Origin: Planctomycetota bacterium
Lineage (GTDB): Bacteria; Planctomycetota; UBA1135; GCA-002686595
Direction: 5' to 3'
Length of the DNA stretch: 34,840 bases
Assembly (NCBI GenBank): GCA_947484275.1
Contig: CANKOY010000042.1
Coordinates: 1 to 34,840 of the forward strand
The position numbers were made by a program, and so were the translations under genes. Below the pieces are notes generated by a model. The model was not told the origin of the DNA. It saw only the letters and a list, made by a program, of their open reading frames with translations, and did not search any database. Positions 16,279-22,931 of this stretch are shown here, piece by piece. Every line of letters starts with the position of its first letter. Within the stretch, counting starts at the first letter, position 1.

Positions 16279-18564
16279 ATGATCCGCAAGGTCCTGATCC
16301 TGCTCGTGGCCCTTTTCGCCCTCACGACTTCGCTCGCGGCACAGTCCGCGACCGAAACGAAATTCCGCGAGAAGCAGGCCGATGCGCTGCAGCGCTACGC
16401 CGCGTCGGCCTACAAGGTCGGCTTCCCGCAGGTGGCCCGGCGAATCTGGCTGATGCTGCTCAGCGAGTACGCCAGCGAAAACGTCGAAGCGCGCACCGCA
16501 CTCGGATACCAGAAGGTCGGAAATGCCTGGTCCCTGGACCCTGGTTTTTCCTATCCGAAGAGCGACACGCCGGACCCCAAGGCGGCCAAGCGCCTTCAAG
16601 ATGACTGGAAGGAACTGGCCGATAAGCTCGCTAAGGCGCATTTGAAAACTGCCCAGGAATACGAGCAGGCCGGGCGCACGGACATGGCGCGCTGGCACTT
16701 CGAGAAGGTCATCTACTTCACGCCCGACGACGAGGAGGCGAAAACCGCGTTGTCCCACAAGCCCGTGGCGGGACTGACCGGCACGGACCTGGAGCAGACG
16801 CTGTACGAGCGCTCCAAGCTGATCGAGAACGCAGTCAGCGAAGAGCTCAAGAAGACCTACGACGTCGAAGAGCGCCCTGCTTCGGACACGAATCCGTTGC
16901 TGGAAAAGGCCAAGGTCGCCTACTCCACCGTGAAGTCCGAGCACTTCACGCTGCGCGGCGATTTCGATATTCCGTTGCTCAAGGAAGCCGCGGTCAACGC
17001 CGAGCGCGCACTGCGCGTGATGCAGGTGGCCTACGCTGACAAGACGGGCTTCCAGCTGGATCCGAAGCGCTGGCGCACGGACTGGGCCTACTTCAAGGAC
17101 AAGGAGACCTACGTCCAGATCCTGAAGGCCAACGCTGACCTGATGTCGCCCTCGGACCTGAAGTTTCGCGTCGAGCAGACCGCTGGCTGCGGCATTTCGG
17201 ACAGCACGACCGCCGTGGACCTGTCGGCGGCCGGCAATGAGCAGGGCATCCTCGACGGATCCGTGCGCTCGGTGGCCCAGTGGTGCGCGGGCTTTCGCGC
17301 CCCAGCCTTGACCGAAGGCATCGGCCACGCCTTCGTCGGCATGTTCTTCAACAACAACCGCCGCTTCATCGTCGATCGCCAGGAGCAGCAGCGCACGACC
17401 ACCGGCGAGGAGGACTACGACAAGTTCTCGCCGAACATGGACACCTGGAAGGACCTAGCCGTGGATTCGGCCTGGAAGATCAGCGAGGGGACGCCCGCCG
17501 CGCGCTTGCCCTTGATCACCGCCGACAAATTCCCCGATGACGCGCGCATCAAGTCCTGGTCCTTTTGCGACTACATGGTGCGCCGCGATCCCAACCTATT
17601 GAAGAGCCTCGACAAGCTCACGGGCGAAGGCACGCCCGTGGAAGTGGAGAAGAAATTCACAGCCGCGAACGATGGCCTGTCGATCTCACAGCTCGAAAAG
17701 GAGTGGAAGGACTTTTGGACCGAGGCCAGCCCGGTGCTCAAGGCCATCCGCGACAACACCGAGCCGTTGAGCGCCGTCAGCCCCGATGCGAAGAAATGGT
17801 TGGAGGCTTTCAACAAGGCGCGCAAGGAGCAGAACGCGACGGCCGTGACCTGGAGTTCGACCTATTCGAGCCGCTGCAAGGATCACGTCGACTACCTCAA
17901 GGCCAACGAGACCCAGCGCGACGCGGGGGCGCTCCAAAGCGAGGATGCGGCCCTGCCTGGCGGTTCGCACCTCGGCAACATGTTCGCGCAGATGGCGCTC
18001 GTGTCAACGGATGCGGTCAAGTCGAAAGAAGTCTTCGATGCGTGGCTGCACCTGCCGGGCTACCGCGACGCACTGATCAACGAGCGCCTGATCACGATCG
18101 GCCTGTACGCAGACGGCCCGTTCCTGGTGGTCGATGCAATCCGCGGGGTCGGCCGTCCGCCGGAGGGCAAGGGCGGCTACCGCGTGTGGCCTAACGTGCC
18201 GAAGACCGCCGTTCCCTGCGAAATCCAAGTGGCGGACCTAGGACCAGAGTTCAAGGAATTCCTCGTGCTCTCGGGTCACGGAGACAAGACCGTTCTCGGC
18301 TACCCGCTCACGCTGCACCAGTTCGGTACCGGCGGCGTTTCGGGCGTCAAGAGTTCCTACCGCTGCCAGGTCACGATCAACAACACGCCCGTGGAGGGCA
18401 TCGTTCACATCGCAGACGGCGGCTCCAATCGCCGCGCCTCTGCACCCGGCATGGTGGTGTTCTACCCGCTCGAACCCCTCAAGAAGGGCCGCGAGGTCGA
18501 AGCCGTGTGGACGTTCGAAAACGCCGAGGGCGTCGTGCGCCTGGCGACGAAATTCAACACCTAG
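16279..18564 (+). CDS. Secreted protein with TPR-like N-terminus and C-terminal CAP-like region
   Basis: From ATG 16279, with GGAG 8 bases upstream, the product is 761 residues with a strong signal peptide ending SLAAQ. An open frame reaching back to 16102 adds 59 residues without signal character and is rejected. Helical TPR-like pairs follow (QRYAASAYKVGFPQVARRIW, EYEQAGRTDMARWHFEKVIYFTPDDEEA). The central part resembles peptidase-fold DUF1570-type proteins (RAPALTEGIGHAFVGMFFNNNRRFIV), but no HExxH zinc site is seen, so activity is doubtful. Residues from about 520 look like a CAP/SCP domain: CKDHVDYLKANETQRDAG, then LGNMFAQMAL, a WLHLPGYRDALIN helix (the usual HR-lLd region) and ITIGLYADGPFLVVD. 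CAP proteins occur widely outside the cell with varied roles. A final beta domain closes the chain. Substrate and role are unknown. Confidence 0.75.
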   Translation: MIRKVLILLVALFALTTSLAAQSATETKFREKQADALQRYAASAYKVGFPQVARRIWLMLLSEYASENVEARTALGYQKVGNAWSLDPGFSYPKSDTPDPKAAKRLQDDWKELADKLAKAHLKTAQEYEQAGRTDMARWHFEKVIYFTPDDEEAKTALSHKPVAGLTGTDLEQTLYERSKLIENAVSEELKKTYDVEERPASDTNPLLEKAKVAYSTVKSEHFTLRGDFDIPLLKEAAVNAERALRVMQVAYADKTGFQLDPKRWRTDWAYFKDKETYVQILKANADLMSPSDLKFRVEQTAGCGISDSTTAVDLSAAGNEQGILDGSVRSVAQWCAGFRAPALTEGIGHAFVGMFFNNNRRFIVDRQEQQRTTTGEEDYDKFSPNMDTWKDLAVDSAWKISEGTPAARLPLITADKFPDDARIKSWSFCDYMVRRDPNLLKSLDKLTGEGTPVEVEKKFTAANDGLSISQLEKEWKDFWTEASPVLKAIRDNTEPLSAVSPDAKKWLEAFNKARKEQNATAVTWSSTYSSRCKDHVDYLKANETQRDAGALQSEDAALPGGSHLGNMFAQMALVSTDAVKSKEVFDAWLHLPGYRDALINERLITIGLYADGPFLVVDAIRGVGRPPEGKGGYRVWPNVPKTAVPCEIQVADLGPEFKEFLVLSGHGDKTVLGYPLTLHQFGTGGVSGVKSSYRCQVTINNTPVEGIVHIADGGSNRRASAPGMVVFYPLEPLKKGREVEAVWTFENAEGVVRLATKFNT

Positions 18565-18788
18565 GGAACGCAAACGCCCGGCTCGGCCGCGTCCTATGGC
18601 TTCAATGAAAGCCGAGCGGCGCGGCCGCCGCATTGCGGTTCGCACGGCAGCCGCTGTCGTCCTAGTGGCTCAGGCAGGAGGCGAATCCTGCGCTCGGGCG
18701 ATTGCTAACGGTCCAGCGTTCCGGTGGGCCGCGTTGAATCGCTTTCGCACGCAGGGCGCGGAGCACATGCGCCCGGGCCCGGTGCGGG

Positions 18789-21608
18789 TCAGCGCACCTT
18801 GACGACGATCACGCGCGACGTGAGCACCGCCTCGCCGCGCATCAGCCAGCACTCCGCGGTGCCGCCTTCCTTGGACGCCAGGGGTTCGAGGAAGTCACGC
18901 AGTTCATTCAGGCGCTCGAAGCGCGCAAGGCTCGCATGCTCCGTGTCCACGGTGCGCACCATCGCGCTGGCCCCAAGCAACAGGTCGCCCGCCTGGACGT
19001 CGATCGTGCGCGTCCCGCGCACCTGGACCTGGACCACGCGCAGGGCGCCGCTCATCAGGCGGCTGGGCTCCCCGTCCGAAAGGCCCGTGTAGGAGCGGTG
19101 CAATGCGATCGAAGCCTCGCGCACCCTCGCGGCCTCGGATGCGTACTCGACCTCGGCCACTTCGATCCCGGTCTGGCGGAAAATTCGCCAGACGACTTGG
19201 CTGACGGGGGAGATCTCCGCAGTCGCGGTCTTGCCACCGCGCTCGAGATCCGCACGCATCACGGCCACACCGCGGTGGGCGAGCAGCAAGTTGCCGTAGT
19301 CCGTTGTGGTCGACAGCGCGCGGCCATCGATCGAGCGCAGCAGATCGCCCGCCTTCACGCCCGCTTTTTCGGCCGGGCTGTGCTCGTCCACTTTGCCCAC
19401 GCGAATTCCACCGCCGGGCGCGTCCTCGACGCTCACTCCGACGAACGGTCCCATGGTGGCCAGCAATTTTTGGCCGAACACCTCGCGCACGCGCTCCACC
19501 GGAATCGCCAAGCCTGCACCGGATCGTCCAGCGCTGTTGATGCCCACGAGGTGGCCCTCCACATCGAGCAGGGCGCCGCCGCTGTTGCCCGGATTGATCG
19601 CCGCATCGGTCTGCAGCATGTCGGGATAGACGTGCAACCGGCCCGAGATCAGCGCGTCCTGGTCCTTGGCGGCGACGATGCCCACGGTGACGGTGTTCGC
19701 CTTGCCGTAGGGATTGCCGATGGCCACGACCACGTCCCCGCGGCGCAGAGGCTTCGACGTGCCCAGGGTCACGGGCTGCACGACTTCACCTTCGCTCAGC
19801 TCCAGCTGGATCAGCGCCAAGTCGTCGTCGCGCGAGGCTGCGAGCACCCGCGCGCTGTGACGCTTGCCCGAAGGCAGCGTGACTTCGACCGCGTGGTCGC
19901 TGCGCTGGGTGCCGTCCTCAGCGAGTGTCGGCTGCACAACGTGCCAGTTGGTGATCGCAAGACCGCTGGCGTCGATCACCACACCCGATCCCTGACCCAG
20001 CAAGTTCAATTCGCCCTCGCTAGCGAAGGGATCGAACGCCGCGGCGCCCGCGGACCGAGCCTTCACTTCGACGTTGAGCAGCGAATTGCGCATGGCGGTG
20101 ACGATCGACGTGACCTTGTCACTGCGCCGCGCCAGCTGTTCCTCCGTGGCCGCGACCGCAGAGCGCACGCCCGGCGCCGTGGCGTGCTTTTCGAATTCTT
20201 CCGCGAACCACTCGCGCGCCCGGTCGATCGGCAGGGCGACGCCCAAGTAGCTCTCGCCGCGCTTGCGCTCTTCGCCTTCGAAGATGTCCGCGGCTGGCAG
20301 ACCGATCAGGCGTCCCGTGGCGTCGATCAGTGCTCCGCCCCGGTGTCCGTCGTGGACCCAGGCGCCAATGCGCACGCGGCCTTCGGTTTCCAGTGCAGAG
20401 AGCACGCCTGCGCTTACGGTGGCCGTGTGGCCGTAGGGATTGCCGATCACTGCGATCACTTCGCCGCCCAGGGCCGCGTCCGAGCTGCCCATTTCCAGGG
20501 CCGGTAGGCGCTCGCCCTCGGGCAGCGCTATCGAAAGCAGCGCAGCGCGCTTGTCGGGCATCGTGCGCAGCACCTTGGCGCGCAGCACCCGGCCATCCAA
20601 CAAACGCACGCTGACTTCCTCTGCGGCGCCGACCACGGCCGAGCTGGTGAGCACCAGGCCCGCGGGATCGACGATCACGCCGGAGCTGAGTTCCTTGGGC
20701 AGCTTGCGCGCGTAGGGGTCATTCGCCTCCGAACGCTGGGGCCGCGCGGCTTCATCTCCGCGCCAGACGCTGACCACACTGTCCGCCGCGGCGCGAACCA
20801 TGGCAGCGGTGGAGTCCTTGGCTCCTGACACGCCACCCGTTTCGTCGGGAGCGGCGAGTTGCTCGGGGAAGGCGCGGCGAATTGCCGCAGCAGTCACCGC
20901 GAGGGCGTAGTCCACCTGATTCGGGGGCGTCGCGTCTTCCTCTTTTTGCCTCGGGTCGAAGGGCACGCGCTGGACGGTGTTCAAAATGCCCAGGACGAAT
21001 CCGCGCCGATCGACGAAGGGGCCGCCGTCCATTTCTTCGAGGACCGCCGCGTCGGTGAGCAACACTTCGCTGGCCTCCAGGATTCCCTCGCGCAGGGTCA
21101 CGGGGCCGCTCGCCATGGAGACCACGCCCGCGAGGGAAAAGAGCTGACTTCCACGCGGCCGGCTGAGGGCGAAGGCGTCAGCACCACTGGCAATACCGCC
21201 GCCGGGCGCCAATTCGAGGGCTGGGATCAACTCCAAAGACTCCAGTCGCAGCTCGAGCAGCGCGAGATCCAAGCGCGGGTTGCGAGCGAGGACCTTGGCT
21301 TCGCACTCGCGGCCGCCCCCGATGGAGACCAACAGCCAATACTCGGCGCCGATAGCGCCGCCGCCAGTGGGGATTTCGGCCACCAGGTGGTCATTCGTGA
21401 GCACGATCCCGCGCGGATCGATCACAAAGCCGGAGGAGGCACGCTCGACGCGCACGGTGCTGCCGGTTTCTGTCTCGAACAGCACCGAGATGTGGGCGAG
21501 TCCGCGCGAAGCGCGCGCAACCTCCGGGGCGATCGTGGTCTGGGGCGAGGCCGTGACGACAGCGCAACCTGCGGCGACAAGGGCCGCAAAAATCCTAAGC
21601 AGACGCAT
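18789..21608 (-). CDS. Secreted triple trypsin-fold/PDZ (HtrA-like) serine protease
   Basis: A 939-residue protein with a signal peptide ending near TASPQ. Three trypsin-like domains are in tandem. The third (about 500-720) has a complete HtrA triad: TNWH with His556, DDDLAL with Asp596 and NPGNSGG with Ser676. It is followed by a PDZ domain (about 720-800; GVSVEDAPGGGIRVGKV, SPAEKAGVKAGDLLRSIDG) and a ~140-residue unassigned tail. The first domain (about 30-250) keeps His74 and Asp114 but has Asp194 where the nucleophile Ser belongs (EEMDGGPF). The second (about 265-465) has Ala324 for His, Arg354 for Asp and Arg423 for Ser (GHRGG). The protein thus appears to carry one active and two pseudo-protease domains, the latter probably binding or scaffolding. 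It is co-transcribed with the cysteine-rich gene, 18 bases upstream. An envelope quality-control role is inferred. Confidence 0.9.
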   Translation of the reverse strand: MRLLRIFAALVAAGCAVVTASPQTTIAPEVARASRGLAHISVLFETETGSTVRVERASSGFVIDPRGIVLTNDHLVAEIPTGGGAIGAEYWLLVSIGGGRECEAKVLARNPRLDLALLELRLESLELIPALELAPGGGIASGADAFALSRPRGSQLFSLAGVVSMASGPVTLREGILEASEVLLTDAAVLEEMDGGPFVDRRGFVLGILNTVQRVPFDPRQKEEDATPPNQVDYALAVTAAAIRRAFPEQLAAPDETGGVSGAKDSTAAMVRAAADSVVSVWRGDEAARPQRSEANDPYARKLPKELSSGVIVDPAGLVLTSSAVVGAAEEVSVRLLDGRVLRAKVLRTMPDKRAALLSIALPEGERLPALEMGSSDAALGGEVIAVIGNPYGHTATVSAGVLSALETEGRVRIGAWVHDGHRGGALIDATGRLIGLPAADIFEGEERKRGESYLGVALPIDRAREWFAEEFEKHATAPGVRSAVAATEEQLARRSDKVTSIVTAMRNSLLNVEVKARSAGAAAFDPFASEGELNLLGQGSGVVIDASGLAITNWHVVQPTLAEDGTQRSDHAVEVTLPSGKRHSARVLAASRDDDLALIQLELSEGEVVQPVTLGTSKPLRRGDVVVAIGNPYGKANTVTVGIVAAKDQDALISGRLHVYPDMLQTDAAINPGNSGGALLDVEGHLVGINSAGRSGAGLAIPVERVREVFGQKLLATMGPFVGVSVEDAPGGGIRVGKVDEHSPAEKAGVKAGDLLRSIDGRALSTTTDYGNLLLAHRGVAVMRADLERGGKTATAEISPVSQVVWRIFRQTGIEVAEVEYASEAARVREASIALHRSYTGLSDGEPSRLMSGALRVVQVQVRGTRTIDVQAGDLLLGASAMVRTVDTEHASLARFERLNELRDFLEPLASKEGGTAECWLMRGEAVLTSRVIVVKVR

Positions 21609-21626
21609 GAAAAAACCTCGACTGGC

Positions 21627-22478
21627 CTACTTGGACTCGTTGAATTCGGCGCGCTCGAGCGCCTGCTCGGTGGCGCGCACCTGGTGCTGGAGCAAGAAAA
21701 CGGTGCGGTCCTTGAAGACCAGGAACTGCTGCAGCATGCCAGCCTCGAAGCCCGCGTAGCCTGCGCCGTAGCTCTTCACTCCCTTGAGCACGTCGTCGAG
21801 CATCTTCTGCATGTCCTTGACGACTTTCAGGTCGCGTTCCACGGGCTCGAGCACTTTTGCCAAGGCCTTGGCGCTCTTGGACGGGTTCGATTCAGGCTCG
21901 TACTTTTCCAATGCGGCAAGCGTGGCCTTCAGGCCCTCGAGGAGCGGCTTCAGTTCCTTCGTGCCCAGTTCGCCGACGCCTTTCTTGCCGACCTTGACCA
22001 CGTCCACGCGGCGCTTGCCTGAGCAGGCGCCGCATTTCAGCAGGCCCTTCTGCTTGCAGGCGCCGCATTTGGTTTCGAGGCCCTCGACCGTCAGGGAGCC
22101 GAATGAGTTGCACAGCCCGCAGGGATACCAGGTGCTGCCTTCGCAATACGGGCAGGCCAACTCCAGCAATGGGTCGGGAAGCTTGCCCTTGCCCGCGCAT
22201 GGGCGACAGGTGGCGCGCTTCTCGCCCTCGCACTCGTTGCAGATCGGAAGCTTCGTTTCTTTGCAGTGCTCGCAAATCTGGCTCTTGACGCCCTTGCAGT
22301 GCGTGCAGGTGACTTCGAAGGGCGCCCACTGGCGCAGGCCTTCGACGTCGAGCACGGTCTCGCGCTTGAAGTCCGGCGGCGCAATTTTTGGGCGCGCCTG
22401 CGCGTGTGCTACGGCTGCCAGTAGCGAACAGAGCGCTATGCCCACTGCGATCCAAGGCGTCCAGGTTCTCTTGATCAT
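21627..22478 (-). CDS. Secreted DnaJ-type zinc-finger (CxxC-rich) protein
   Basis: From ATG 22478, with GGAG a few bases upstream, the product is 283 residues; an earlier in-frame start (22526) would place 16 extra residues before the signal peptide. The leader (basic, then a hydrophobic run, ending AHAQA) indicates export. Eight CxxC pairs follow between about 70 and 170 (CTHCKG, CEHCKE, CNECEG, CRPCAG, CPYCEG, CGLCNS, CGACKQ, CGACSG), spaced like the CxxCxGxG zinc-binding repeats of DnaJ but without J or substrate domains. The rest is helical (KPLLEGLKATLAALEKYE; DLKVVKDMQKMLDDVLKG). DnaJ zinc fingers bind unfolded chains; this would do so outside the cytoplasm (inference). The HtrA-like gene follows 18 bases downstream. 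Confidence 0.85.
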   Translation of the reverse strand: MIKRTWTPWIAVGIALCSLLAAVAHAQARPKIAPPDFKRETVLDVEGLRQWAPFEVTCTHCKGVKSQICEHCKETKLPICNECEGEKRATCRPCAGKGKLPDPLLELACPYCEGSTWYPCGLCNSFGSLTVEGLETKCGACKQKGLLKCGACSGKRRVDVVKVGKKGVGELGTKELKPLLEGLKATLAALEKYEPESNPSKSAKALAKVLEPVERDLKVVKDMQKMLDDVLKGVKSYGAGYAGFEAGMLQQFLVFKDRTVFLLQHQVRATEQALERAEFNESK

Positions 22479-22490
22479 TGGAGTCTCCAA
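22478..22490. promoter_or_regulatory. Palindrome over the ribosome binding site of the zinc-finger gene
   Basis: A perfect 6+1+6 palindrome (TTGGAG-T-CTCCAA on the plus strand) contains the GGAG Shine-Dalgarno of the minus-strand gene and touches its ATG. It could be a small operator or hide the ribosome site in the mRNA, but the single-base spacer makes a stable RNA hairpin unlikely without opening the inner pairs. It may be chance. Confidence 0.3.
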
Positions 22491-22606
22491 ATGGGGAGGG
22501 CTCCCAGTATAGACGTCTCGGGCCACTGATACTCGCGAGTGCGTGCGGAGTCAGGTACAAAATCAGCTCAGGCCGGAACGGTATGCTGGGCGTTCCAGGG
22601 ACTCAC

Positions 22607-22909
22607 ATGCAGACCTTCACACTCATGGCATTGGTCGCGCCCGAGGAGCCCTTGCTCCTGCGGCTTGGGGTCCTCGCTCTCGCGATCCTCTTTGGTGGCT
22701 ACATGATTCTCGTGGGGCGCGTGAACGTGCGCACGCGCAAGGCGGAGGAGTCCGGAAAACGCGCTCTCTTTCTGTCCATGCTCGGCAAGTCCGGCGAAAT
22801 GAAGGGCGGCATGGCGGTGTTCACTGGCTGGATGCGAATCCTGGCCGGCGTGGGCGCCATCGTTTTCGGGTTCGTGTTCCTGTTCTTCGGAGCATTCCTG
22901 AAGGACTGA
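22607..22909 (+). CDS. Small two-helix membrane protein upstream of the kinase
   Basis: From ATG 22607, with AGGGA 5 bases upstream, the product is 100 residues; the open frame reaches back to 22478 but the extra part lacks any membrane or signal character. Two transmembrane helices are clear: about 16-34 (LRLGVLALAILFGGYMILV) and about 78-97 (AGVGAIVFGFVFLFFGAFL). Between them lies a basic loop (VNVRTRKAEESGKRALF, MLGKSGEMKGG), likely cytoplasmic. No family name comes to mind. It lies 22 bases before the kinase gene, so the two are probably co-expressed, and it could be a partner of the kinase membrane segment (inference). A TATGCT at 22582-22587 could be its -10 box, but no matching -35 is evident. 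Confidence 0.7.
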   Translation: MQTFTLMALVAPEEPLLLRLGVLALAILFGGYMILVGRVNVRTRKAEESGKRALFLSMLGKSGEMKGGMAVFTGWMRILAGVGAIVFGFVFLFFGAFLKD

Positions 22910-22931
22910 AGGGTCCGGATTACGGTCGCCC

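Noticed and set aside
15964..17328. Minus-strand frame of 454 codons
   Set aside because: Antisense of the secreted CAP-like gene; the real frame has a signal peptide and Shine-Dalgarno.
18596..18802. Small plus-strand frame of 68 codons in the gap before the protease gene
   Set aside because: Very Arg/Ala-rich, no ribosome site, no hydrophobic or domain pattern; the gap is treated as intergenic. A weak GCTCGGC...GCCGAGC pair there lacks a T-run.
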